This document shows, piece by piece, positions 25,046 to 36,748 of a DNA stretch of 64,000 nucleotides. The stretch's first letter is position 1. Every line of letters starts with the position of its first letter. This stretch comes from Garcia nutans (Eukaryota; Streptophyta; Magnoliopsida; Malpighiales; Euphorbiaceae): assembly GCA_947685225.1 (NCBI GenBank), contig CANTUV010000035.1:39122001-39186000 (forward strand). The letters are read 5' to 3'. The notes under the pieces are model-generated. The model was not told where the DNA came from and made no database searches. It saw only the letters and a list, made by a program, of their open reading frames with translations. A program made the position numbers and the translations under genes.

Positions 25046-25814
25046 TCAAGGGTAAGGATTTTTTCCATCATCAAAGGTCATTGCTTCATCATCCGCAGTT
25101 AGCCCAAGCTTACTTACTAGCATATCATCTTTAGCAGCTTCTCTATCCATATCATGACAAGAGGACAAGATAAAACTCTTCATGAAGGTTGTAAGCGATG
25201 GTGCCCTTTCAAATTTAGGTAGAGGATTATTCTTAGTGTTGGGCTTATCAAGCTCAGGCAGCTTTCCACTGTCAATCAAATCTTTGATTTCGTGCCTTAA
25301 TTGAACACATTTATCTGTCTCATGCCCTTGCATTTGATGAAATAGATAGAAAACCTTGGCATCAAAATTTGGTGGTAGAGGCATATATAGAGGTCGAGGT
25401 GCCAAAGGTTATAGCAAATACATTTTCATTAGACTTTCTAACATCTTTGACAAAGGCTCCCTTAAGTCTAAAAATTTATGATTCTTTGTTGGCTCAGTTG
25501 TTGCATTTTTCTCAACACCTCCTCTTTCCCTTTGACTTTGCACATTAGGGTGATAGTCGCTCTTATTGCTCCACTTAGATAGCACATAGTTTGGTTGGTC
25601 TTGTAGAATAGCACATATCAGTAGACATGTTCCTTGTTAATGTTGCCTTTTCCTTCTTTCTTATGTCAATGGGAGATGCCTCATTAGCAATGTTGATGAT
25701 CTCTAGAATTTGAATCAACTGGGTCCTCATAATTTCAACCAATTGATCTCGTAGCTTGGCCATCCTAGATTTGACAACTTCATTGATTATATTCCTTAGC
25801 TGGTTTGCATCCAT
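25046..25814 (-). pseudogene. Broken gag of element A (Tat/Ogre-type)
   Basis: Two pieces remain. The N-terminal piece (25814-25575) starts MDANQLRNIINEVV and aligns loosely with the MEPEQIQRMMDG start of B and D gag. The C-terminal piece (25405-25046) has FHQMQGHETDKC, the knuckle-like end. The capsid core seen in B at about 35100-34630 is absent, and the pieces lie in different frames around 25570. At the knuckle the first Cys of the CX2HX4HX4C pattern is Tyr (25346-25348). The product would have been the capsid protein; this copy cannot make one. It lies between the A leader and the 3' UTR, with no pol after it. Confidence 0.85.
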
Positions 25815-26960
25815 CCTTCCAATGAAGCACTTGAATCAAAAATCAATATTGTAGGTGATATCGTTGAATGCTCTTAAATTGTCGTACTTCAGGTCTATGA
25901 GCCAGAAAGGATTAATAATATGTTATGTGATGCAAATGTATGCATGTATGCACAAACAATCAACAAAGAAAGATAATTAGGACGTTCCTTCTGAACTTAT
26001 AACATCCACACACGAATGGCGAGTCTCTTTTCCTAGGTATATGGTTAACAAAATACCAACATGGGGTATCTTGTTTTCGAATAATTCCCTCAAACGTTTT
26101 AACCAATAGTTATATTTTCAAAAATGGAAATCAGTTCATGATAATTTCCATTAATTAGGCTTTAATCCATCCAACCAACTAAAGTAGCTTTTATGCTATA
26201 TTGGATTAAAACTAAATTAAGAGGTTTCTCATAAATAGATTTCTCAGTTGAAAAAGTAACTAATGATTCATGTCAAAAACAAGCCCATAATTAATTATTC
26301 TTAGTATAAACTAGGCTCACAATAGATTTTTAGTATTTCATAATTAACCTAAATAATTTGCAAGCTTTGTAAGAAAAGGATGAATGAAAATAATTTTATT
26401 TCGAAGCTCATGGTAAAATGATTTTAAAAAAAATGGATTTTGGGCTTTGTATTTGAGTTATGAAAAAAGAAGTTTTTGATTTATTTTTAGAAAACGTTTT
26501 GTCCAAAGACCATCTTGAAAAGTTTTGAAAATAGCTTTGGTCTTTTGGACTTTAAAGAAAAATTTATTTTTGAGCTTAAAATATACTTGGGTCTTATTTG
26601 AAAAAGAACAAACCAAACAAGCCATGATTTAAACCAAGATAAACCAACCATAGCAAAACAGCAAGCATTTGGGGTAAAACCTAAGGAAAGTAACTAGGCC
26701 AATTACATGTGTTTTAGTCTTTGGGTAAAAGGGCTTAGGTTCCCATATCAAGTATATACCAAATGGTATGAGGCTATAAGTGGTTATGCCATGCTTGATC
26801 TCCATACCTTGAGTGAAAGTAAGGTATCCCTTACATAACACAACACAGGTAACACTGGCATCCTAACTCATGCACACGATGCGATCTAATATGATGCAAT
26901 GGATAATATCATTATAGAAAGAATAGAATAATATAAAGACCAATAGAATCAACTTCTCTT
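25815..26960 (-). other. A 5' leader
   Basis: Untranslated region between primer site and gag, homologous to B 35559-36730 and D 42401-43541. A short segment near 26629-26841 keeps an open frame in A and B, but it has no domain and I do not call it a gene. Confidence 0.75.
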
Positions 26961-26980
26961 GTCCCAAGTGGAGTTGCCAC
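26961..26980 (-). other. Primer binding site of A
   Basis: Minus strand reads TGGCAACTCCACTTGGGAC directly after the LTR end CGCTCACA. D has TGGCGACTCCACTGGAGAT. This TGGCGACTCC-type site is typical of Tat/Ogre elements; I believe the primer is a tRNA-Arg but cannot verify it. Confidence 0.8.
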
Positions 26981-29257
26981 TGTGAGCGGGAATTTTTGCC
27001 CCCACTCCCGGTGGAATGGTTGTTGCGACTTCGGCACTGTTTAGGCTTGGAGCCTTAAAGAATATGGGCCTAAGCCAGGAGAAAATGGAGTGGCAACTCG
27101 AACAGGCCGGAAAAAGAAAGGGGTGGATGACTAATTCCTAAGGAATCCCTAACCCCCTAATGGGTTCAGAAAGTTGGGTACATGTGGGGAAGATGAGAAA
27201 TGGCCTAGTACCCCCACAACACCCGGTTCATTGGAACCGGCCTCCTTTACAGGTCTTAATATTATAAAAATCTTAAGTATAACAATATTATCCATATTAC
27301 ATGCAACAGTTAAAATAAAACATTATATTAAAATCAAAGCAATGTCCAAACAAAGCAAATAAATGGACACCCATCCGAGGATGGAAACATGTTCTTACAT
27401 CGTTCATGTCTAAACTAAATAGGAACCCACCAAAAGGTGCAAACATGTCCTTTACATTGGTCCAAAATATAAAAGCGATTTAAATTACATAAAATTTAAC
27501 TAATGAGGTACCCACAAAGTGGAAACATACCTCTTACAATTTTAATATCAAAATAAATAAATAATATTCATAATAATAAAGAAAATATCCATCCATAATA
27601 AATTAAATAAATCAAGTATTGAAAATAAATCAACCATCAAAAATTTATAATAAACTATATAATCAAATCTAAAATTAAATAAAGTAATAAATTTATAAAT
27701 TTATGGTTTTAAAGAATTATCAATTGAATTTAGGGTTTCAGAACTTAGGGTTTTAGAAACTAAAGTTTTATAATTAGGGTTTTGAAATTAGGATTTTTAG
27801 GGTTTTTGAAACTATGGTTTTGGAAACTAGGGTTTTGGAATCAGGGTTTTTAAAACTAGGGTTTTGGAATTAGGGTTTTGGATAGTTAGGATTTTTGAAA
27901 CTAGGGTTTTATAATTAGGGTTTTTAGATTTAACTTACTGCCTAAAAAAATATAATTTTGGATTTGAAGAATAAATTAAGGTTTCGGAAAAATAATCAAT
28001 ATTTTGGAGTTTAATAATAAAATGGTTTAGGCTTTTGGATAAAATAGTTTGAGGTTTTAAGTTTTAATAAAATAACCTACGGTTCATGAAGTTAAAGTAA
28101 ACAAAATAAATTCTAACAATTAATTTAAATTCTCAAGGCTACTGGATAGTTATATGTTTTTTATGAAGCATGCAAGTGGGGCTACGAATATCAACTAGTC
28201 CATGTGTTAATTAAAGCAAACGATTAAATTTATTGAAACAAAAATCAATTTACTGCATGTTTAGAGATCAAGGTACTGCATGTTTCAAAGATAAAGTTAC
28301 TGCATGCATGTTTTTATTAATCAAAGAAACGAAGCTACTATGATCATGAGTAATTTATGATTAAAGATCAAACCTCCATTCTTTGGTTCCTCCAAATTAA
28401 TTTTTGGATGAACAATGTGAAGACAGTATGCACTCTGCCTTCTTCTTTGGTTGTCTTAATATTTCTGTTTGTGGTTTCCTTCGTTCTCCAAAAAGCTGCT
28501 GCTATTCTTCTCTCTTTATTACCGTCTCTTCTGCTTTGTGGTTTAATCCTCTATTAATCTCAATTGCTGACCCTTATTCCTATTAATTCTCCCTTGTTAA
28601 TGTTCCCCTTAGTTTGCCTCAGAAAGATTCAGTCCAATCCTTAGGATTTCTCCGTTCTTTTGCTAGGGTTTTCTCTCCTTCTTCTTTTGGGTTTCTTTTG
28701 TGTTCTGTCCGTTTTTCTTTTCTTGGGTTTTTTCCTCCTTTTTTTTGTCCTCCCTCTTTTTTCTTGTTTTAATGTGATATTTATAGAAAAATAAAGAGTT
28801 TTATTCCTATTTTAATAAAGAAATATGAATTGTTTAGGAAAAAATAGAAACCTGGGTAAAACAAGAGTTGGTCAAAAAATCGGCAGTGCGCGGGCTGTCG
28901 GGCCCGTGGGCTGCACTGGCAAAAACGGGCGTAGCAGGCCAATTCGTGCAAGAACCGGCTGTGGAAAATTGGGCAATGCTCAATTCGCCCCAGATGCCAT
29001 CTGCGGCGAACTTGGGACTACCCAATTCACAGCAGATAATTTTTGCGGCGAATTGGGCTGCCGCGCGCCAGCACGGCTGCGCTGCTGTGTGACACTCGCC
29101 GATCCGTCTGATTTTTTATTTTTTTTATATTTTTTATTTTTATTAAAAATAACTATTAAATATTATTAGCAATTAAAATATTATTAAAATAAATAAAATA
29201 CGACAAAAATTATTTTGGGCTATCGGATTTGAATGGGTCAAAAATTAAGGGTCTACA
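26981..29257 (-). repeat. A 5' LTR
   Basis: Complete 2277-bp LTR from TGTGAGCGGG (26981) to GGGTCTACA (29257). It is flanked on the left by the primer site of A and on the right by a resumed B LTR. ORFs within (27174-27362, 28357-28586, 28825-29169) repeat at equivalent places in the 3' LTR and carry no domain. Confidence 0.93.
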
Positions 29258-30569
29258 ATGTTCTAAAGATTTAGGGTTCGAATGTTTTTATGAAAATAAT
29301 ACTACTGTGATTTACAAAAAATAGGTTTGGTTAGGGTTTTAAGCAAACAGATTGTTGTTTTGGTTTTTAGAAAGGTGTTAGGGTTTTAGATTTGAAAAAA
29401 CATGTTTTAAGACCATTAAGGGTTTAGGGTTTTAACTTATTGCCTTTGAAAAATAATTTTAGAAAACATATTCGATCTTAGTATTTAGGAAAACAAGTTA
29501 GAGTTTTATAGAAACAATTAAGATTAAAGTTTTTAGAAACTGTAAAGAAGATTAGGGTTTGGAGAATTAAGAAGACATTTTGAAGTTTCGAAAAAATAAG
29601 TTAGGGTTTAGATGATTAAGGAAATAGTTTGGGGCTTTTGGATTAACAAGACGGATTAAGATTTGGAATTCTCTGGATTTTTGAGCTATTGGATGAACAC
29701 AATAAATAATTAGGGTTTATTAATTTAGACTATTGAATCAAAGTAATAACAAAAATAAACAAATGAAAACCAGTAAGATAAAAAATGATATAACAATTGA
29801 ATGTTTAAGCAAATTCAAGATTAAGACACAAAACCTGCATTGAAGGTTCCACCAAATTGTTTATTGACTCCAAGCTACTGCGTGCATCAATATTTATTTC
29901 TGGCCGAGCAAAGATCAAAGATAGTGATCACTGCCTTTGTTGGTTGATGAATGTTGGTTGTTTACTCCTCGATTGTTGATAATTTATTTTTGCTATTTTC
30001 TGCCTTGCTATTTTACTCCTCTAAATCTCATTACCGACCCTCTTCATCTTTTTCTTTGTTCTCTCCTTCTGTCCCTTTTTTCTTCTCTAGGGTTTTCTCT
30101 TTTTTTTTTCCGCCCCCCTTTTCTCTTGTTTTTATGTGGTATTTATAGAAACATTAAAGTCCTAATCCTACATTAATAAGGAAATACTATCTATTTAGAA
30201 AAAACTACAAAACCGGGTAAAACAAGGTTTGATAAAAAAAATCGGTAGTGCGTGGGATGTTGGGCCTGCCAGTTGCACTGGCAAAAATTGCTGCGGGCTA
30301 CGGGTGCGACGGGCTAGCTGGGCAAGCCATTTCATCGCAGAACTGGGCAAGCCCAGCTGCGGCAAATTGGGCACCACCCAATTCACCGCAGACAAGGCAC
30401 TCGCTGATCCGCCCGATTTTTATTTTTTTTATTTTTTTATATTTTTTATTTTTATTGAAAATAATTATAAAATATTATAAGTAATTGAAATATTATTAAA
30501 ATAATTATAATACCACAAAAATCATTTTAGACTATCGAATTTGACTGGGTCAAAAATTAAGGGTCTACA
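29258..30569 (-). repeat. B 3' LTR, right piece
   Basis: It starts ATGTTCTAAAG, matching the B 5' LTR from about 37766, and ends GGGTCTACA at 30569 next to the B polypurine tract. With 18563-19407 it makes up the B 3' LTR, split by A. Confidence 0.9.
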
Positions 30570-30585
30570 GTTTGCTCCCTACTTG
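30570..30585 (-). other. Polypurine tract of B
   Basis: Minus strand AAGTAGGGAGCAAAC, directly before the LTR start TGTAGACCC. Confidence 0.65.
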
Positions 30586-30639
30586 AACGATCTGAGACTT
30601 GGTAGAAGAGAGTGAAAAGCAACAAGACTTAATTTTTAA

Positions 30640-31180
30640 TTTTCCTAAGATGGTTTGGATTTTGGGTTCTGGACTTGGTTCGAGTTCTAGACTAGAAAAA
30701 GACTTGGGTTCTGGACCCGAGATGGTTTGGGTTCTGGACCTAGTTCGAGTTCTGGACTTGAAAAAGACTTGGATTCTGGACTCGAGGTGGTTTAGGTTCT
30801 GAACTCGGTTTGAGTTTTGGACTCAGAAAAGACTTGGGTTCTCGACCCGAGATGGTTTGAATTCTAGACTAAATTGAATTTGGATACATAGACTTAAGAT
30901 TGGGTACTTAGACCCGAAACTGGATTGGATTTAGGTACTTAGACCCGTGACTAAGTACTTGGACCCAAGACTGAATTGAATTTGGGTGCTTGGACCCGAG
31001 ACTGGATACTTAGGCCCGTGACTAAATTAAATTTGGGTGCTTGGACCCGAGATTAGGTACTTGGATCCGAAACTGGATTGGATTTGGGTACTTGGGCCCA
31101 TGATTGGGTACTTGGACCCTAGATTGGATTGTATTTGGGTACTTCGACCCGAGATTGAATTGGATTCGACTGACCTTTTA
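30640..31180 (-). repeat. Tandem repeat tract 1 in B 3' UTR
   Basis: The first half repeats GGTTCTGGAC / CTTGGGTTCT with GACCCGAGATGG. The second half has the GGGTACTTGGACCCGAGA type found in A. It is shorter and more diverged than the A tract (21640-22560). Confidence 0.88.
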
Positions 31181-31224
31181 TCAGTTGAGAATTCTGGCAT
31201 AACTGGTTGTTCCATTTTTTATGG

Positions 31225-31640
31225 ATTGTGGGTTTTTATCCACCAAAAATAGATCTTTATCTATTGGAAATTGGGTCTTTACCCTTGAAACATAGATCTT
31301 TATCCATTATGGATCGTGCCTTTTACCTTTGAAACTTGGATCTTTATCAATTGGATATCAGGTTTTTACACTTGAAACATGAATCTTTGTCCACCGGAGG
31401 TCGGGTCTTTATCCATGAAACATGGATCTTTATCCATTGGAGGTCGGGTCTTTACCATTGAAATATGGATCTTTATCCATTGGATTTTGGGTCTTTACCC
31501 TTGAAACATGGATCTTTATCCATTGGAGATCGGGTATTTACCCTTGAAATATGGATCTTTATCCATTAGAGATTGGGTCTTTACTCTTGAAATATGGATC
31601 TTTATCCATTGGAGATCGGGTCTTTACCCTAGCTTCAGCT
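31225..31640 (-). repeat. Tandem repeat tract 2 in B 3' UTR (about 43-bp unit)
   Basis: Eight to ten copies of a unit with ATGGATCTTTATCCATTGGA followed by GATCGGGTCTTTACCCTTGA. Each unit contains two short palindromic words (GGATCTTTATCC and GGGTCTTTACCC). A has no such array at the matching place (about 22600), so it arose or was lost after the copies split. Confidence 0.92.
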
Positions 31641-34172
31641 CTTTTAGCTGGACTGATCTTTTGTCTTTTGCATTTTCATTATTTTGAGAATTCTAATTTT
31701 CTTCTTTTTCCATTCTGTTTTTGTTCTTCCTTTGAACTTTTGCAAAAATTCTGCCTTTTTTAGCTAGCCTTCATATCTTCTCCTTGCCCCCTGCGTGGTA
31801 AAATATTGGAAGTGAGTCTTAAAATGTTTTGTACATGCATAAACTCAAAAATTTGAAAGGGAGAAACTTTGCCCCCTGTGTAGGCTAAAACCCATGATTT
31901 TTTTATGCGGGCTTTGGTTGATGTTTGTAGATTGTCTAGTTCTTCAGACAAGCATGCATTTCTTCTTTCTTTTGCAAAATTACTGGAGCTTACTCAAGCA
32001 ATGGGCTTTCCATGCCCCCCTGATTCAATATCTTCTTTTGATTATTTACTTCACAGGGTGTTTGTTGTTCACTTTGACAAAGAATAGACAATACAAGACA
32101 AGAAAGTGTGATGTGATATGCTCATGTATGCATGATATGCATGAATAATATATACAATGGTTCCATTGACTCACAGACTGAGGTTATCAGCTAAAATATT
32201 CTCATATATTTCTTCCAGATGCCCGTTCAGGTCTTGCATTGTAATAGCAGAAGGCTTCACTTTTATGGCTTTTATCTTCGAGATATTGAAAACATGAATA
32301 ATGGAGGCCCCAAGCAGCAGACATACATCCATTCCAAACTATGTTTTGGCATGTCAGTTGGTACCTTCTTCATAACCTTGCTAATAATCATTTACTTTGC
32401 CCAATGTGTCCTTTGAGGTTTAATGGTTCAACATACTCCCCTTAACTTGAAGGCTTTGTAATAATTTTTCTTTTCTTTTTTTTTCAATTTCAAATTTTGA
32501 TTTTGAAATCAAATGTTGGCTTTGCCAAATTAATGTCAATTTACCTCAGGACTTGATTTTCCATATTAACATATCTATAACATGACAACCCTAGTTACCG
32601 TACTAAACTCGGGAATCGTTTCTATTTAAGCAAGAATTATTGCACTTCAGATAGGCACATACACATTACTTGGCCAAAGGTCTCATTTGAGTTTGAATAT
32701 CATCAATCTCATATGCAAGCTTATTTAAACTATCTCCACTAATAGACTTTACCTACCAAGAGAGATCAACAGGTCTTTGATAGGCTTAAAATGGGGTCTA
32801 TACGGGACATGGGTTAAATGAAGGCCATTTGTAAGTTAGAGCCGATATGACACAATGGACAAACCCTCATGCTATAAATTTCTTGTTCGAACTTTAGGCA
32901 GCTGGGAGCAATCTTGGTAGACTCCAAATTTCTTCTATCTTCTTGGCATTAATCTGGATCTTGATTAGGATAGTCTTTGCCTTTGCAAAACGTTTAGTAC
33001 TCAAATTCATTTCTTTTCTTCTTCTACCTTTTCTTTCTTTTTATTTTTCTTACTCTTCCCTTTCTTTGAGCATTTTATCATTTTGTCCTTCTTCCTTGTA
33101 GGGCTGTCAAGTACAGAACTTTCAAGAACTAGATGGTCTTTCTCCTTTTTCTCTGATTTTGATCTAATCTTTGGTTGGGTTAGACCAATTCAAGTCAAAC
33201 TGTCCTTATAAACCAAATGGAAGCCTTTTGCTGCTTTTAGGTAAAAGAGAACTCAGTTGGCTTTCTAAACTGCCTTTTTGGGTTTTATTTTCTCTTTTTT
33301 TATTTTCTTTTTTTCTTTTTTTCTTTTTTTCTTTTTCTTTTCTTTTTCTTGTCTATTTTCTTTTCTCTTTTCTCTTTTCTTCTTTTTTTGGTTTTATCTC
33401 TAAAAGAGTTGTCTTATTTGTACCAACTTGGGTTTCTAATAATGGATGAGTGAAGTGGTATTAATTTGCTTCAGTCCTGGCTTTATTTGTGATATTTGGT
33501 CTAATTCAGGTGAACTTCAACTACCTTTATAGTTTTGAGAACTTCAACTACTCTTATGGTCTTGAGAACTTCAACTATCTTCATGGTCTTGACTATTCAT
33601 TTCTTTCTTTGATCTGCTTGCCTCTTCATCTTAGTGATCATAAGACTTGTCAAAAGTATCACAACAGTTCAGGGTAGTTTGTTGGGGTTATATGACAATG
33701 AAAAGAAAGCTAAAATTTTATGAAGGCTCAAAGGGACAACTAGGGATTGATATTTAATTGGGAGTATACTAGTTGTTGACTAACCAAATAATGCCTAGAT
33801 CATCTCTCCCTTAAATAAGCAGAGTTCAATTTCGCCTCGAAAGTTTGTCAAAGCATGTTCTAAGACTGACTAGGACCTAGACAAAGGTAATTATGCAGCA
33901 GCCCTCTCTAAGTAAGCATACACAATTCAATGCTATAGAGCAATTCCCTCACCTAGTAAAATCATTCAAGTCATGATGCATAAATATATTAATTCATGAA
34001 TCATCAAGCTAGATTCCTCATTGGTTGAGCACCAAAATGAACAAAGACCAAAAATTTTTTTTTGATGAAAGTAATTTATTCAAACAAAAACAGAAAAACA
34101 TAATTATCCCAATTAAATATTAAAGAAAGAAAAATTGAAAAACAACATTCAAGCTAAGGAAAATTTGTTGAG
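31641..34172 (-). other. B 3' UTR, non-coding
   Basis: Homologous to A 22561-25045. It holds long plus-strand pyrimidine runs (33010-33070, 33290-33395) and no domain-bearing ORF. In an autonomous Tat element pol follows gag, and nothing here resembles pol. Confidence 0.82.
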
Positions 34173-35558
34173 TTAAGCTCCTTCTCCTTTCACATCTTCA
34201 ACATTCCCATCTTGAAAAGAGGATAAGACAAAATCTTCTTCCAATCCTTTTCCTACCATGAAGGTTGTTGGTGGTGGCACTTTGTTGAACCTTGGCAAAG
34301 GATTGTCTTTTGTGCTGGGCTTATCAGGCTTAGGTAGCTTACCACTGTCAATTAAATTTTGGATCTCATGTTTTAGTCGCAAGCATTTGTCTATCTCATG
34401 TCCTTGTGTCTGATGAAACTCACAAAAGGCTTTAGTATCAAATTTTGGGGGTAAAGGATTCGGCAAAGGTCGAGGGGCTAATGGTTGTAATAGTACCTTC
34501 TTTTGTAGCTTGTTAAAGACCCAAGACAAAGGCTTCCCTAGATTTGAAAACTGCCTTCTATTTGCTTGACAAGTTATATTAACATCAACTTCCTTTTGTG
34601 TACTTTGATTGTTAGGTTGATAATTTTATTTTGCAGAAAAATGGTTCATCTCCCTTTCCCACTCTTTAATTTGTAGACCAGCATTAAGAAGATCTTTGAA
34701 ATCCTGGATAAGTGTAAGAGACATCCTTTCATGAAGACTAGGCAACACCCCTCTCACAATCATCCTTATTAGATCAGATTCATCAGGCCTCTTCTTGAGC
34801 AAAGCAGCCTTATTTCTCCATCTTTTCACATAGTCCACAAAATTCTCATTTGGCCTTTGTCTAATGGACTCAACTTCCATTGAGGTAACTTCCAGCTTGA
34901 CATTGTACCCATATTGCTGAATGAAAGCCTTGTATAACATGTCCCAATCTTTTTGAGTACTTTCCTCTAAGGTGTTGAACCAATTTTGGACAATAGGGTC
35001 CAATGAGATCATGAAATATCTTAGAGTTTGAGCCTTAGTGGCTCGGGCAGACTGCATAGCAGTGATGTACTGCTTCACATGGAGATGAGGGTTTCCAGTT
35101 CCATTATATCTAGCAAAGGAAGGCATCTTGAACTTATAAGGGACCTCCTCATCTTGTTCAAATAGTTTGTCAATATCGGACATCTCTTAGGTTGTCAACT
35201 TCTTCTCAAATTTCTTTTCTAAATCAGTAATCATCTTCTCAACATCAGAATTTTCAGTCTTTTCAAAAGTTGTCTTGTCAACAACCTTTGGCTCCTTCTT
35301 TTTATCTTGAGGATCTTGGAAGTACTGAGCCCAATCATCATCATCATCAATGATCACCTTATCATCATCAAAAACCACTTCACCAACTATATCCTTCCCC
35401 TTGTCCTTTGGCTTCTTAGTGCTAGCAGATGCTTTGACATTATTTTCTAAAATTGCAGCCAATTGGTTCTTCATGGTCTCAGCCAGGGCCTCTTTTATTT
35501 CTTCCATCTTGGCATTGAAGGAGCCGTCCATCATTCTTTGAATTTGTTCAGGCTCCAT
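34173..35558 (-). pseudogene. Gag of element B (Tat/Ogre-type), two in-frame stops
   Basis: One minus-strand frame of about 460 codons from MEPEQIQRMMDG to the stop at 34173. It contains an N-terminal helical part and an acidic run (DDDKVIIDDDDDW). The capsid core follows (about 35100-34640: PHLHVKQYITAMQSA, WFNTLEES, FVDYVKRWRN). The knuckle is CEFHQTQGHEIDKC (34424-34383), an intact CX2HX4HX4C pattern. In-frame TAA stops at about 35187-35189 and 34626-34628 break it, and the frame otherwise holds. I chose Met at 35558 because D has the same start; the frame runs further upstream without conserved gag sequence. Gag packages element RNA and could act in trans if read through. It lies alone, with no pol downstream. 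Confidence 0.9.
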
Positions 35559-36730
35559 TGCTTTTGGTGAGCAAGTGATTGAGTTGCTACTAGATTCTTC
35601 ATCTCCGACGTAGGTCAAATTGTCGTAAGCTTTTGAACTGTCGTAATCCAGGGCTATGAGCCAGAAGGTATCAATGCTATGAGATGCAAAAGTATGCATG
35701 TATGCATAAACAATCAACAAAGATAAGTAGAACATCCCTTCCAACCTTATAACATCCACACATGGATGGCGAGTCTCTTTTCCTAGGTAATATGGTTAAC
35801 AAAATACCAACATGGGGTATCTTGTTTTTTGAATAATTCCCTCGAATGTTTCAACCAATGGTTATATTTTAAAAAATGGAAATCAATTCATGATAATTCC
35901 CATTAATTAGGCTTTAATCCATTTAACCAACTAAAGTAGCTTTTATGTTATATTGGATTAAAACTAAACTAAGAGGTTTATTATAAATAGATTTCTCACT
36001 TGAAAAAGTAACTAGTGATTCATGCCAAAAATAAGCCCATGATTAATAACTCTTAGTATAAACTAGGCTCACAATTGATTTTTGGTATTTCATAATTGAC
36101 CTAAATAATTTGCAAGCTCTTTATAAGAAAAGGTTGGATGAAAATAATTTTGTTTCTAAGCCCATTGTAAAAAGATTTTAGAGAAAAAGAAAAAAAAATA
36201 GATTTTGGGCTTTGTATTTAAGTCATGAGAAAAGAATTTTTGATTTTTTTTTAGAAAATTTTTATGTCCAAAGGCCATCTTGAAAAGTTTTCAAAATAGT
36301 TTTGGTCTTTTGGACTTTAAAGAAAAATTTATTTTGAGTTTACAATGTACTTAGGTCATATTAGAAAAAGAACAAACCAAATAAGCCATGATTTAATTCA
36401 AGATAAATTAATCATAGTCAAACAACAAGCATTTGGGATAAAAACCTAAGGAAAGTAACTAGGCCAATTATATGAGCTTTAGTCTTTGGGTTGAAAGGCT
36501 TAGGTTCCCATAGCAAGTATATACCAAATGGTACAAGGCTATGAGTGGTTATGCCATACTCAATCTCCATACCTTGAGTAAAAGTATGGTATCCCTTACA
36601 TAACACAACATGGGTAACACGGGCATCCTAACTCACGCACACGATGCAATCTAATATGATGTAATAAATAATATCATGATAAGAAAGAATAGAATAATAA
36701 AAAGACCAATGGAATCAACTTCTCTTATCT
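35559..36730 (-). other. B 5' leader
   Basis: Untranslated region matching the A and D leaders. The open frame extending upstream of the gag Met to 35759 is not conserved as protein between copies. Confidence 0.75.
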
Positions 36731-36748
36731 CCAGTGGAGTCCCCCCAC
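36731..36748 (-). other. Primer binding site of B, degenerate
   Basis: Minus strand GTGGGGGGACTCCACTGG, a changed form of the D site TGGCGACTCCACTGG, directly after the LTR end. Confidence 0.75.

Larger units (their letters stand above)
19426..29257 (-). mobile_element. Element A: gag-only Tat/Ogre-type retrotransposon, minus strand
   Basis: It has two LTRs of one subfamily (26981-29257 as 5', 19426-21550 as 3') around a 5.4-kb interior. The interior has a primer site, leader, broken gag, a long 3' UTR and a tandem-repeat tract. It sits in the B 3' LTR in the same orientation. The outer end of the 3' LTR lacks about 52 bp present in the 5' copy, so the target duplication is lost on that side. 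No pol is visible. The LTR copies differ by many substitutions and indels, so A is clearly older than Y. Confidence 0.88.

Noticed and set aside
28825..29169. ORFs rich in Ala/Gly/Cys in GC-rich LTR islands (also 21183-21462, 30229-30484, 38812-39075)
   Set aside because: They lie over palindromic LTR islands, on the strand opposite to the element, with no domain or codon pattern.
31225..31640. CRISPR-like look of regularly spaced repeats
   Set aside because: Units are contiguous and degenerate with no unique spacers, and the context is a plant retrotransposon 3' UTR.
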